Shown: piece by piece, positions 25,429 through 34,621 of the stretch
Numbering within the stretch: the stretch's first letter is position 1
Layout: every line of letters starts with the position of its first letter
Assembly (NCBI RefSeq): GCF_014643735.1
Contig: NZ_BMKA01000002.1
Span: 248,001 to 312,000, forward strand
Length of the DNA stretch: 64,000 nucleotides
Direction of reading: 5' to 3'
From: Neptunicoccus cionae
Lineage (GTDB): Bacteria; Pseudomonadota; Alphaproteobacteria; Rhodobacterales; Rhodobacteraceae
Position numbers and translations under genes: made by a program
Notes under the pieces: generated by a model
What the model was told of the DNA's origin: nothing
What the model saw: only the letters and a program-made list of their open reading frames with translations
Databases searched by the model: none

Positions 25429-26070
25429 ATGAAAACGGTATCAATCACATCCTCCGCTGTTGTGGCTCTCCTGCTCGCCGGTTGTTCGGTTACTGACAAT
25501 TCTTTCGCTTATATCGGGCCGGAAGCAGGGTCCGAGATCAACGACAGCAGTCTCGGAGTCTCAACCGCCCACAACGTCGCGGTTCTCTCGGGAGAGTTGG
25601 GCACATTGACGGCTAACCTGACGCGCAAATTCGCAGCAGAAGCACCGGCACAGATCAATTTCGCCTTTAATTCCGCAGCTTTGGACGCAACCGCCCAAAG
25701 CCAGCTGCGCCGTCAGGCACAGTGGATCAAGGCGCACCCCCAGATCGTGTTCCGCGTTTATGGGCACACAGATAAGGTTGGTTCGAACGCCTACAATCGT
25801 CGCCTTGGCAAACAACGGGCCGTTGCCGCTGTGAACTATCTGGTGAGCCAGGGCGTTGACCGGCACAAGGTCCAGGCCGTTGCCTCCTTTGGGGAAACCC
25901 GCCCTGTCGTGCTGACCGAAGCCCCGAACCGGGCAAACCGGCGCACAGTGACAGAAGTGTACGGTTTTGCGCGCAAAGGCAGGGCTTCGGATCTGGACGG
26001 AAAATACGCCAAATATGTCTACGATCAGTATATTTCGACAACTTACACGACCGAAGACACTAAAGAATAA
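25429..26070 (+). CDS. OmpA-family lipoprotein of the Tad locus
   Basis: A 213-residue lipoprotein. The signal peptide VVALLLAGC gives the lipobox cysteine at about residue 19. The C-terminal OmpA/Pal domain (about 78-180) has INFAFNSAALDATAQSQLRRQA and the peptidoglycan-binding YGHTDKVGSNAYNRRLGKQRA. It takes the place of CpaD/RcpB, the usual secretin partner, and may anchor the secretin to the wall. Only five bases separate it from the secretin gene. A 9-base hairpin follows. Confidence 0.88.
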   Translation: MKTVSITSSAVVALLLAGCSVTDNSFAYIGPEAGSEINDSSLGVSTAHNVAVLSGELGTLTANLTRKFAAEAPAQINFAFNSAALDATAQSQLRRQAQWIKAHPQIVFRVYGHTDKVGSNAYNRRLGKQRAVAAVNYLVSQGVDRHKVQAVASFGETRPVVLTEAPNRANRRTVTEVYGFARKGRASDLDGKYAKYVYDQYISTTYTTEDTKE

Positions 26071-26090
26071 CAGCTTACAGCTTCTCCGGT

Positions 26091-26120
26091 GCGGGCAATG
26101 GTTTCATTAAAATTGCCCGC
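26091..26120 (+). terminator. Hairpin between the OmpA-like gene and tadZ
   Basis: GCGGGCAAT (26091-26099) pairs perfectly with ATTGCCCGC (26112-26120) around a 12-base loop. No T-run follows, so it is likely a processing or stability stem. Confidence 0.5.
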
Positions 26121-26230
26121 ATCAAACAAATTATTACCACAATTTTAATATATTTCCGATGTGAAGAGTGGGCGCATTACGCGCGTGAAAAACAAGCGGG
26201 GAAAGTCCCGCATTTGGGTGGACCGAGGGT

Positions 26231-27463
26231 ATGAGCGCCGAGACAGAACTAAAGAACGCGGATAAGGTGATCGCCTGCGCTATCGCACGTGACATTGAAG
26301 CGTTCGATCTTCTTATCGAAGATATGGAGACCGAATTCGACGAGAATTGGGGCGCCCTGACGTTTGAAGCCGCCGAGGCTGCCTTAAATTCGGATATAGG
26401 AAAAGACCTGAAACTTGTCACCGTTGCGGTCGACAAGGAGGATGAACAGGATCTGACACCTGTCGCTAATGCAATCCGTGCGGCCAGCGACCGCGGCATT
26501 AAGGTGATCCTTGTCCCCAACGAGCTGAACACAGTTGCATTGCACCAGCTGATGCGCATGGGTTGCGATGATTTTGCACCCTACCCGCTGCCCGAAGGGG
26601 CGCTGCATGATGCGATTGATCGCATTTCGAACGTCCCAGTCCCCCCGCCCGCCGCACCTGCCGGCGTTGCCATGCCGCCCGCCGATACAACACGCAGCGG
26701 AATCGTGTTGCCGGTCTACGGGTTGGGTGGTGGTGTCGGTGCGACCACTTTCGCGGCCAATCTGGCTTGGGAGCTGCAGAAAATTAGTGAGAATGAGAAT
26801 AAAAAGGTTTGTATTCTCGATTTCGATTTCCAGTACGGCGCGGTATCCACTTATCTGGACGTTCCCCGCTCTGAAGCAGTGTTCGAGTTTCTATCCGATG
26901 CCGCAGCGACAGATGCCACTGGTTTGCAACAAGCTATGACCGCCTATAAAGACCGGCTCGACGTGCTCTCGTCCCCTATTGATGCACTGCCGCTAGAATT
27001 TGTTGAACCAGACGGCATACAAAACATTCTGACCTTGGCAAAATCAAGCTATGACTTTGTAATCGTTGATGTTCCCCAAGCACTCGTCAGCTGGTCCGAG
27101 GTCGTTCTGGAAGAAGCGCAACTTTACTTCGGTGTGCTCGAACTCGACATGCGCTGCGCTCAGAATGCACTGCGCTTCGTGCGGACGCTCAAGGCCGAAG
27201 ATCTGCCATTTGAGAAGGTGCAATTTGCGCTCAACCGTGCCCCGAAATTTACCGATATGTCTGGTAAACAGCGGGTGAAACGCATGGCCGAAAGTCTTGA
27301 AATCGAATTCCGTTACCACCTCCCTGACGGCGGTAAACCGGTGTCAAATGCCGGGGATGAAGGCATCCCGCTGGCAGAACTCGCCGCAAAAAATCCGCTC
27401 CGTAAGGAAATATTCAAGATCGCCAAGACAATATCCGAACTCGTAAAAGACGACGCCCAATAA
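26231..27463 (+). CDS. cpaE: Pilus localisation ATPase TadZ/CpaE
   Basis: A 410-residue protein with an N-terminal receiver-like domain (about 14-135) and a ParA/MinD ATPase domain (about 158-400). The Walker A is the atypical GGGVGATTFAANLAW (167-180), in which the usual Lys is replaced by Ala, as commonly seen in CpaE/TadZ proteins. VCILDFDFQYG gives the second nucleotide motif. TadZ proteins direct the pilus machine to a cell pole. GAGGG lies very close to the ATG. The gene leads the tadZ-A-B-C block. Confidence 0.9.
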   Translation: MSAETELKNADKVIACAIARDIEAFDLLIEDMETEFDENWGALTFEAAEAALNSDIGKDLKLVTVAVDKEDEQDLTPVANAIRAASDRGIKVILVPNELNTVALHQLMRMGCDDFAPYPLPEGALHDAIDRISNVPVPPPAAPAGVAMPPADTTRSGIVLPVYGLGGGVGATTFAANLAWELQKISENENKKVCILDFDFQYGAVSTYLDVPRSEAVFEFLSDAAATDATGLQQAMTAYKDRLDVLSSPIDALPLEFVEPDGIQNILTLAKSSYDFVIVDVPQALVSWSEVVLEEAQLYFGVLELDMRCAQNALRFVRTLKAEDLPFEKVQFALNRAPKFTDMSGKQRVKRMAESLEIEFRYHLPDGGKPVSNAGDEGIPLAELAAKNPLRKEIFKIAKTISELVKDDAQ

Positions 27464-27476
27464 CGGGGAGTAGAAG

Positions 27477-28937
27477 ATGTTCAAAAGATACAAAAAGCCG
27501 GACGCAAAGCCGGCACCGATGGACGCCAGTGAAGCACCGGAAACGGTTGAAGCACCATTGACGCCTACGCCCGAGCCGGTGGCCGCCAAAGCGCCGCCCA
27601 AAGCTGCGCCTGCTGCAAAAGCCAAGTCGGACAACCTCAGCCGTGAGGAGCGTCGCGCCCAGAAATTGATGGATGTGCGTCTGGATATGCACACGCGGTT
27701 GCTGGAAAACCTGAACCTCGGCGCGATCGAGAGCGCCTCTGAAGCAGATCTGCGCCGCGAAATCTCGGCTATTTGTTCGGACGGGCTCCAAGAAATGGGA
27801 TTGGTGCTGTCAAAAGAGGAACGCACCAATCTTAACAACGAAATGTACGACGAGGTCACGGGCCTCGGCCCGCTTGAGCCGCTTTTGAAGGACGAGGATA
27901 TCGCCGATATCCTGATCAACGGCCCCAAGCAGATATTCATCGAGAAAAACGGCAAACTGTCGCTGTCGCGGGTGGTTTTTCGGGATGACAAACATCTGCT
28001 GCGTGTGATCGATAAAATTGTATCCGCTGTGGGGCGCCGTGTCGATGAATCAAACCCCTATGTGGATGCCCGCTTGCTTGACGGCTCTCGCTTCAACGCG
28101 ATGGTGCCACCGATTGCGATCGACGGGGCGCTGGTCTCGATCCGGAAGTTTAAGAAAGACAAGCTCGGCATCGACGATCTGGTTAAATTTGGCGCATTCA
28201 CCGATGGAATGGCCGCCTATTTGCAAGCGGCCGTGGCCTGTCGCCTGAACATCATCGTCTCGGGCGGTACGGGGTCGGGTAAAACCACCACGCTGAACGC
28301 TTTGTCGAGCTTTATCGCCAATGACGAACGTGTCGCCACGATTGAGGATACGGCGGAACTTCAGCTGCAACAACAACACCTTGCACGGATGGAGACCCGC
28401 CCGCCGAATGTTGAAGGCAAAGGCGAAGTAGACGCCCGCGCCTGTCTGAAAAACGCCCTGCGGATGCGCCCGGACCGGATTATTGTGGGGGAAACCCGCG
28501 GCGATGAGGTGATCGACATGCTTCAGGCCATGAACACTGGCCACGATGGGTCCATGACGACGATCCACGCCAACTCCGCAAGAGATGCGGTTGCGCGTTT
28601 GGAGAACATGATCGCCATGACAGGGGTGGAAATGCCCCTGCGCGCAATGCGCTCGCAGATTGCTTCGGCGGTGAATCTGATCGTGCAGGCGAAACGTCTT
28701 CAGGACGGCTCGCGCCGGATGGTTTCCATCACGGAAGTGGCCGGCATGGAAGGGGATGTGATCTCCTTGCAGGAAATCTTCCGATACGAAATCGAAGGCA
28801 CCGGAAAAGACGGAAAACTTATCGGGGACTTTACCCCGACGGGACTGCGCTCTCTCTATTCGGACCGCTTTAAGCAGTGGGGCTATGATTTGCCCTCCAG
28901 CATCTATTCTCCGCGCCGCCAAACCGCCGCGCAATAA
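27477..28937 (+). CDS. cpaF: Tad pilus motor ATPase TadA/CpaF
   Basis: A 486-residue cytoplasmic secretion ATPase that drives pilus extension and retraction. A Pro/Ala-rich linker (about 10-50) precedes the all-helical N-terminal domain. The core holds Walker [10 protein letters not shown] (263-271), the Asp box IEDTAEL (289-295), Walker [12 protein letters not shown] (334-344) and the His box [11 protein letters not shown] (356-366). GGGGAG precedes the ATG. tadB follows after 12 bases. Confidence 0.96.
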   Translation: MFKRYKKPDAKPAPMDASEAPETVEAPLTPTPEPVAAKAPPKAAPAAKAKSDNLSREERRAQKLMDVRLDMHTRLLENLNLGAIESASEADLRREISAICSDGLQEMGLVLSKEERTNLNNEMYDEVTGLGPLEPLLKDEDIADILINGPKQIFIEKNGKLSLSRVVFRDDKHLLRVIDKIVSAVGRRVDESNPYVDARLLDGSRFNAMVPPIAIDGALVSIRKFKKDKLGIDDLVKFGAFTDGMAAYLQAAVACRLNIIVSGGTGSGKTTTLNALSSFIANDERVATIEDTAELQLQQQHLARMETRPPNVEGKGEVDARACLKNALRMRPDRIIVGETRGDEVIDMLQAMNTGHDGSMTTIHANSARDAVARLENMIAMTGVEMPLRAMRSQIASAVNLIVQAKRLQDGSRRMVSITEVAGMEGDVISLQEIFRYEIEGTGKDGKLIGDFTPTGLRSLYSDRFKQWGYDLPSSIYSPRRQTAAQ

Positions 28938-28949
28938 GGAACCGTTATT

Positions 28950-29912
28950 ATGGGTACACAGGCAGTTATCTATCTTCTGATCTTCGTCGGCGTTGTTCTG
29001 ATCGTCGAGGGTATCTACCTTGTGACCTTTGGCAAATCCATCAAGCTGAACAGCCGCGTGAACCGCCGGTTGGCGATGATGGAAACCGGTAAGGCGCAGG
29101 AAGAGGTGTTTGAGGCACTGCGCAAAGAGCGGGACCAGCATCTGTCCGGCCTGAAACTGCCGATTATGTCCATTCTTAGCCATAAGGCACAGCAGGCGAA
29201 CATCGCGTTCTCGCCGTCCGCGCTGATTATGGTCATGATCCTTGTTGCCGCACTCAGCTTTGGCGGCCTGACCTATTTCACTGAAACCGGTCTGGTATTA
29301 CGCTGTATTCTGTCTGTTCTCATTGGCGGGGGCGGCGTCTATTTCTGGCTGAGCGGCAAAGCCAAAAAACGTATGGCCGCGTTTGAAGAACAACTTCCCG
29401 ATGCGGTGGACTTGATCGTGCGCTCCCTGCGTGTGGGCCACCCGTTTTCCAATGCTATCAACATTGTAGCCAATGAAATGCCCGATCCGATCGGCTCTGA
29501 ATTTGGCATGATCGTTGATGAAACCGCCTATGGTGCGGATATCGCCGCGGCGCTGAACAACATGGCGGAACGAATTGACGTGCCCGACCTGCGCTTTCTG
29601 ACTGTTGCTGTGGCCATTCAGGCCAAAGCCGGTGGTAATCTGGCAGAGGTTCTCGACGGGCTGTCCAAAGTGATCCGTTCCCGCTTTAAACTGTTCCGCC
29701 GTGTGAATGCCATCACCGCCGAGGCAAAATGGTCCGGTATGTTCCTGTCCGGCTTCCCGCTCGCCGCGCTTGGCGGGGTGAATGTCATGAATCCAACCTA
29801 TTATGATGCGGTGAAGCCTACCGAATACTATATGCCCGCCGCAATTGCCGTGTTTGTGATGCTTGCCATTAACGTTTTGGTCATGCGTCACATGGTAAAT
29901 ATTAAGGTATAG
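28950..29912 (+). CDS. tadB: Tad platform protein TadB
   Basis: A 320-residue inner-membrane platform protein with a T2SF (GspF) domain (about 130-285). The signature segment is FEEQLPDAVDLIVRSLRVGHPFSNAI, with later NLAEVLDGLSKVIRSRFKLFRRV. It has an N-terminal helix, a helix pair at about 90-130 and two C-terminal helices. With TadC it links the CpaF motor to the pilus. AAGGAA precedes the ATG, and tadC follows after ten bases. Confidence 0.94.
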   Translation: MGTQAVIYLLIFVGVVLIVEGIYLVTFGKSIKLNSRVNRRLAMMETGKAQEEVFEALRKERDQHLSGLKLPIMSILSHKAQQANIAFSPSALIMVMILVAALSFGGLTYFTETGLVLRCILSVLIGGGGVYFWLSGKAKKRMAAFEEQLPDAVDLIVRSLRVGHPFSNAINIVANEMPDPIGSEFGMIVDETAYGADIAAALNNMAERIDVPDLRFLTVAVAIQAKAGGNLAEVLDGLSKVIRSRFKLFRRVNAITAEAKWSGMFLSGFPLAALGGVNVMNPTYYDAVKPTEYYMPAAIAVFVMLAINVLVMRHMVNIKV

Positions 29913-29922
29913 GAGCCGTCAG

Positions 29923-30906
29923 ATGCTTGATCAGTTCAATACATACCTTGTAGAAATCCTCGGTCCCGCCGGTCCGTTCATCGCGATGGGCGTGCTTGGC
30001 ATTTTTTGCATTGTTATGACCCTGCCCTTCCTTCTGACCAAGAAAGAAGACCCGTTCGACCGCCTTGCCGGATCAGCGGTGCGCAACCCAACCCCGAAAC
30101 GGGGCTCTGGGGATCAGCCAAAACTGGAACTGCGGGAAAAGCAGAAAGGGCCGAATCTCGACAAGTTTGCTGCCTATCTGGAACCACAGGACCAACAGGA
30201 GTTTTCAGACCGGCGCCTGAAGCTTATCCAAGCCGGGTATCGAACGAAGGGCGCGGTGCGGACGTTCCACTTTCTGCAACTTGTTCTCGGGCTGGCGGGG
30301 CTTCTGCTTGGGACTGTCTACACCTTCCTTCTTACCGGCGGCACATCTGATCTGAAATGGCTTGCGATCCAGACACTTGGTCCGGGTTTTGTCGGTTACT
30401 ACGCACCGATCTATTGGGTCGAGAAACGCCGTGGAACCCGTCAGGAAGAAATCCTAAACGGATTTCCTGACTCGCTCGATCTGATGCTGGTCTGCATTGA
30501 GGCTGGCCAATCGCTTGATCAGGCTGTGCAGCGTGTAGCGAAGGAAATCGCACCGTCCGCCCCTGCCCTGTCAGAGGAATTTACCATCGTCGCAAATGAA
30601 ATGCGCGCCGGTAAGGAGCGCCCAGTGGTTCTGCGCGACATGGCTGAACGCTGTGATTGTCAGGATATTTCAGCATTTGTTACCGTGATGATTCAGTCTG
30701 CAACATTCGGGACATCCCTTGGTGAAGCCTTGCGGGTATATGCCTCTGAAATGCGGGACAAACGTGTGACCCGCGCCGAGGAAAAGGCGAACAAGCTGCC
30801 GACCAAAATGACACTCTGCACCATGATGTTCACGGTGCCTCCTCTTCTCGTAATTATGGTGGGACCTTCGGTCTTTGATATCTATGTTCACATGGTTCAA
30901 AAATAA
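29923..30906 (+). CDS. tadC: Tad platform protein TadC
   Basis: A 327-residue inner-membrane protein and partner of TadB. The T2SF domain lies at about 175-305, with EEILNGFPDSLDLMLVCIEAGQSLDQAV and SFGTSLGEAL-like TFGTSLGEALRVYASEMRDKR. Membrane helices flank it. AGGAG lies before the ATG. Its last 23 bases overlap the start of the following TPR lipoprotein gene in another frame. Confidence 0.94.
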   Translation: MLDQFNTYLVEILGPAGPFIAMGVLGIFCIVMTLPFLLTKKEDPFDRLAGSAVRNPTPKRGSGDQPKLELREKQKGPNLDKFAAYLEPQDQQEFSDRRLKLIQAGYRTKGAVRTFHFLQLVLGLAGLLLGTVYTFLLTGGTSDLKWLAIQTLGPGFVGYYAPIYWVEKRRGTRQEEILNGFPDSLDLMLVCIEAGQSLDQAVQRVAKEIAPSAPALSEEFTIVANEMRAGKERPVVLRDMAERCDCQDISAFVTVMIQSATFGTSLGEALRVYASEMRDKRVTRAEEKANKLPTKMTLCTMMFTVPPLLVIMVGPSVFDIYVHMVQK

Positions 30907-31495
30907 TCAGGCCACACTGGCAGCATTAAGCGCAACAGTCGCACTTGGCGCCTGTTCCAGTATGGGCACGGTCGAGTCCCGCTCCCTTGCAGTGGTCCAT
31001 GAAGGACTGAAAGCGCCCGCAGGAACAGAGATAGTTACCGAGGCTGTGGATGGACTAACCGTGGGGCATCGTCTGATGGCCTCAAAAGAGTATGAGCTGG
31101 CGTTGAAAGCCTACACTCGGGCGGCGTCTGAAACAGGTCTGAATGCGGATGTGCTTAGCGCACTTGGATCGGCCAATATGCACTTGGGACGTTTGCATCA
31201 CGCCAATGAACTGTTGCAACTTGCTGTGAATAAAGATCCCGAATTCGTGCCGGCCTGGAATAATCTGGGTGTCGTCCTAATGTCCCAGGGCGAATACGCT
31301 GAGGCAAAGCGTGTCTTTCAGCTCGCATATGGTCTAGATAACGGCAATTCTGAAGAAATTCGCAAAAATTTGACCAAAGTTATCGCAATTATGGATAACT
31401 CAGAGTATTCTTCTCCTAATATAAATAACGACTTCGAGTTGGTGAGGCGGGGCAACGGCAAATATCTGCTGCTATCCACATCAAACTCGGGCTAA
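30884..31495 (+). CDS. tadD: TPR lipoprotein of the Tad locus (TadD-like)
   Basis: A 203-residue protein with a lipoprotein signal (LSATVALGAC, Cys near residue 24). Tetratricopeptide repeats span about 65-170: MASKEYELALKAYTRA, AWNNLGVVLMSQGEYAEAKRVFQLAY. TadD-type lipoproteins are thought to help secretin assembly. ATG 30884 is preferred over TTG 30875. Either start lies inside tadC, implying translational coupling. Confidence 0.85.
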   Translation: MFTWFKNNQATLAALSATVALGACSSMGTVESRSLAVVHEGLKAPAGTEIVTEAVDGLTVGHRLMASKEYELALKAYTRAASETGLNADVLSALGSANMHLGRLHHANELLQLAVNKDPEFVPAWNNLGVVLMSQGEYAEAKRVFQLAYGLDNGNSEEIRKNLTKVIAIMDNSEYSSPNINNDFELVRRGNGKYLLLSTSNSG

Positions 31496-31519
31496 AACGA
31501 GCAGTACAGGAACAGACCC

Positions 31520-32377
31520 ATGGGCAATCCACTAATGGGCACACTCGCAATCGCCGGCTTGCTGGCACTTGGCGCATGTGCAGACAATGGCGACGCATCA
31601 AAAGCTGCGGATCTTGATCCTACAAGCGTCGTTGATGCAACCGATCTTAACGATATTATGCTGACGGTGGCAGATCCGAACGAAGCCGTTGAATATTTTC
31701 GCAGCTCCCTGACAAAAGCCCCTGACCGGATCGAATTCCGCCGCGGCCTGGCCCAGTCCCTGATCCGTGCCAAACGCGCGGCAGAGGCCGTTCCCGTTTT
31801 TGAAAAACTGGTGGACTCCAAGGAAGGTACAGATCAGGACCGGATCGATTTCGCTGACGCCCTGATCCGCACCAATGACTGGAAAGGCGCCGAAGCCCAG
31901 TTGAATCAGGTGCCCCCCACTGTCGAAACCTACAAGCGCTACCGTCTGGAAGCGATGATTGCGGACAGCCAGAAGAAATGGAAAAAAGCCGACAGTTTTT
32001 ACGAAATCGCAAGTGGGCTGACCACAAAACCGTCCAATGTGATGAACAACTGGGGTTATTCGAAAATGGCCCGCGGCGATTACAAAGGCGCGGAAAAGCT
32101 GTTTGTTCAGGCCATTACCTATGATCGCAAACTTTTCACCGCCAAGAACAATCTGATGCTCGCGCGGGCTGCGCAGAAGAACTACAGCCTGCCCGTCGTC
32201 CCGATGAGCGAAACGGAAAAGGCCCAAATGCTCTACACTGCCGGTTTGTCCGCAGTAAAACAGGGCGATACTGACATCGGGCGCGGCCTGCTTGAAGACG
32301 CAATTGACGCCCATCCACGCCACTTTGAAGAGGCCGTCCGCAGTCTGGAAGCGCTGACACGGACAATCAAAAGCTGA
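31520..32377 (+). CDS. Second TPR lipoprotein of the Tad locus
   Basis: A 285-residue lipoprotein (signal LAIAGLLALGAC, Cys at about 20). TPR repeats run over about 50-270: VEYFRSSLTKAPDRIEFRRGLAQSLI, NNWGYSKMARGDYKGAEKLF, GLLEDAIDAHPRHFEEAVRSLE. It is probably a periplasmic scaffold like TadD. The stop codon TGA overlaps the ATG of the peptidase gene by one base (TGATG). Confidence 0.86.
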   Translation: MGNPLMGTLAIAGLLALGACADNGDASKAADLDPTSVVDATDLNDIMLTVADPNEAVEYFRSSLTKAPDRIEFRRGLAQSLIRAKRAAEAVPVFEKLVDSKEGTDQDRIDFADALIRTNDWKGAEAQLNQVPPTVETYKRYRLEAMIADSQKKWKKADSFYEIASGLTTKPSNVMNNWGYSKMARGDYKGAEKLFVQAITYDRKLFTAKNNLMLARAAQKNYSLPVVPMSETEKAQMLYTAGLSAVKQGDTDIGRGLLEDAIDAHPRHFEEAVRSLEALTRTIKS

Positions 32378-32874
32378 TGGAAAACCCGTTGGACCCGACA
32401 GTGGTTCTTCTGCTGATCGCGCTGCCCTTTTGCATTTGGGCCGCGATAAGCGATCTGCGCTACATGAAGATTTACAACAAGACGACGCTGGGTCTGTTTC
32501 TTGCCTTCGCTGTGGTCGGTTTGTTGATATTCCCGCTTGATCTGTACGCTCTGCGCATCGCGCAAGCCGCGTTAATGCTGGCCGTTGGTTTTTTGTTAAC
32601 GGCTTTCGGCTACATGGGCGGGGGCGATAGCAAATTTATCGCGGCTATGGCGCCATTCATCGCGCTTGGGGATGCGACTATGTTCCTTATGCTGTTAGCA
32701 GCTCTGTCGCTGTTGACCGTTGCACTGCACCGTGGGATCGGCGCTATCGGGGTCTTCAAACCCTATCTGGCAGGGTGGAAATCCTGGCAGGTGGGCGGAA
32801 AATTCCCTTATGGCGTCACGCTCAGCACGTCGCTGGCCTGTTATCTGTTGCTACAGGCGGGTATCGGCTCCTGA
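32377..32874 (+). CDS. tadV: Prepilin peptidase TadV/CpaA (A24A family)
   Basis: A 165-residue integral-membrane aspartic peptidase that trims Flp prepilin. The two catalytic aspartates are visible: Asp26 in AISDLRYMKIYN and Asp84 in the GxGD-type motif GGGDSKF (81-87). Length equals the short CpaA form without the methyltransferase domain. It starts inside the stop codon of the TPR gene and ends three bases before the convergent GT-C-like gene. Confidence 0.94.
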   Translation: MENPLDPTVVLLLIALPFCIWAAISDLRYMKIYNKTTLGLFLAFAVVGLLIFPLDLYALRIAQAALMLAVGFLLTAFGYMGGGDSKFIAAMAPFIALGDATMFLMLLAALSLLTVALHRGIGAIGVFKPYLAGWKSWQVGGKFPYGVTLSTSLACYLLLQAGIGS

Positions 32875-32877
32875 TGG

Positions 32878-34482
32878 CTACTGTTTTTGAAGTAAGATAA
32901 ACAGATCGTTTCGCGCGATTTCGCGAAATGAAAGATCGGGGCTTTGCTCGATTGCGTTAAGGATCATGCGGCGCACCCCCTGCCCCATCGGACACAGGGG
33001 CACAACCAGAAAATCAGCCGCATCAAACCCTGCCGTCCCCCCGTAATACCACGGGGCACCGCCTTGCAGGGGTGCCGTACCCGAAAACAACCACAGTCCG
33101 TTAACCCAGTCCGCGTAAAGCACCTCTGCCCCATTGGTCTGGGGGAAGCGGTCCAGCCGCGCGCCGGTCTCGGCCAGATCATTCAGCAGGCCGGTAATTT
33201 TCTGACACGCAGGCAGGGTTTCCCCATTCAAAGTCGCCGATGCGGTTTCGCTTTTAGAAAAGCCGCTCAATGGACGCTCCCCCCTGACGTCCTGAGTGAC
33301 TGCACTTCGGAACCGCAAATCACTCGTGTCCGCATCGTGCAACACCGCAGCGAACCGGTCCGGCTTCAGGCTATTGTGGATCAGAAGAGATTGAAACTGC
33401 GTTATTAACAAGGGCGCACCCAATGCAAACAGCAAGACCGAAACGCTATGCAGCGCCTTTTGCAGCGGCCAACCGAAACGGTTGTAAAGTGTTACGTTCC
33501 GCGCGTACACCATCACGATCAACCCCGCGATCACCAGCCAATGTGGATCGTTCTGCCAATTCTGATGCGCGATCAACATCCACCCGACCGCCAGCACCAA
33601 CAGCACAAGCGCCTCGGGCGATTTCCGCGCCTGACGCAGAAAAAGGATGGCCACGAGAACGGCAAGATTACCGACAATCTGGGACGGAGCCAGCAGCATC
33701 AGTGGCAACGGCGCACCAGGTTGCCCCCGCGCCCCCGATTGCGCAACATAGAGCAGGTCGGCGACATATCCTTGCCAATAAGCCACAGCGCCGAACGGAA
33801 ATGTCACAGCAACCAGCACCACCAACGCCCACATCACCCCGAACCCGAGCATCCGTAGCTGTCCTCGCACCAAAAGGGCGACGATCAGCGCCGGAAGAAT
33901 AAACACGGCAAATGGCGCCTTGGTCAGCGTCAAAAACGCCACACCAATCCCAAGTATCAATGACTCCGCCCAAACCGCTTTCAAACCGAAATGGTGAGGC
34001 GGCAGAACCGCCATAACCACCAGCAATCCGGTCACAGCCCAGCACCAGTTGTTGTAATACATAGAGACGGTAACCGTCGGCTCCACCCCGCCATGCACCA
34101 GCGCCAGCAACTGCACCAGAAACACGCCTCCAAAAGCAAGCGCACCTGCAGGTGAGAATCGTGTGATCCCCACAAAATAGACCGCCGGAAGGCAGATTAA
34201 CCCAATGAACACCGGGGCATATGCAAATGCTGCGCCCAGACCGAAGCCGGCATTCATTAACCAAACAATCGGCTGAAACGCCAAAACTCCGAGCGGGGTG
34301 AGAAAATCGTGATGTGGCAGATCCCCTGCCTGCATGCGCAGTACGATTTGCGCCATATGGATCGCATCCCCATCAAAGCTGAGGATCAGAACCGCACCAT
34401 CATTCACCCGCATCAAAGCAAGCCACGCAAGCAGCCCGATCAGGAATAAGGCATACCAAACCCAGAATAAATTTCGCACCAT
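32878..34482 (-). CDS. GT-C-like integral membrane glycosyltransferase (putative)
   Basis: A 534-residue protein with about 11 membrane helices in the first 385 residues and a soluble C-terminal domain of about 150 residues, probably periplasmic. The first periplasmic loop has SFDGDAIHMAQIVLRMQAGDLPHHDF, resembling the acidic catalytic loop of GT-C polyprenyl-phosphate-sugar transferases. I recognise no specific family. The ATG at 34482 gives a normal first helix. TTG 34512 is an alternative adding ten residues. It lies directly behind tadV and could use a lipid-linked sugar from the 17-21 kb genes, which is inference. Confidence 0.6.
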   Translation of the reverse strand: MVRNLFWVWYALFLIGLLAWLALMRVNDGAVLILSFDGDAIHMAQIVLRMQAGDLPHHDFLTPLGVLAFQPIVWLMNAGFGLGAAFAYAPVFIGLICLPAVYFVGITRFSPAGALAFGGVFLVQLLALVHGGVEPTVTVSMYYNNWCWAVTGLLVVMAVLPPHHFGLKAVWAESLILGIGVAFLTLTKAPFAVFILPALIVALLVRGQLRMLGFGVMWALVVLVAVTFPFGAVAYWQGYVADLLYVAQSGARGQPGAPLPLMLLAPSQIVGNLAVLVAILFLRQARKSPEALVLLVLAVGWMLIAHQNWQNDPHWLVIAGLIVMVYARNVTLYNRFGWPLQKALHSVSVLLFALGAPLLITQFQSLLIHNSLKPDRFAAVLHDADTSDLRFRSAVTQDVRGERPLSGFSKSETASATLNGETLPACQKITGLLNDLAETGARLDRFPQTNGAEVLYADWVNGLWLFSGTAPLQGGAPWYYGGTAGFDAADFLVVPLCPMGQGVRRMILNAIEQSPDLSFREIARNDLFILLQKQ

Positions 34483-34621
34483 TGCCCCCGGGCTGTTGCC
34501 TGTTTCAGACAAGTTAAATCAAACCGTCCCGATCCGCAAAATCAAATACAGTTTTTGTTTACCCATTCAGGGTAGTCAGAGTAGGCTCGATCCATAAAAA
34601 ACATAAAGCAGTGGTGTTGAT

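Noticed and set aside
26231-27463. TadZ counted as broken because its Walker A lacks the usual lysine
   Set aside because: GGVGATT is common in CpaE/TadZ proteins, so this is a family trait and not a defect.
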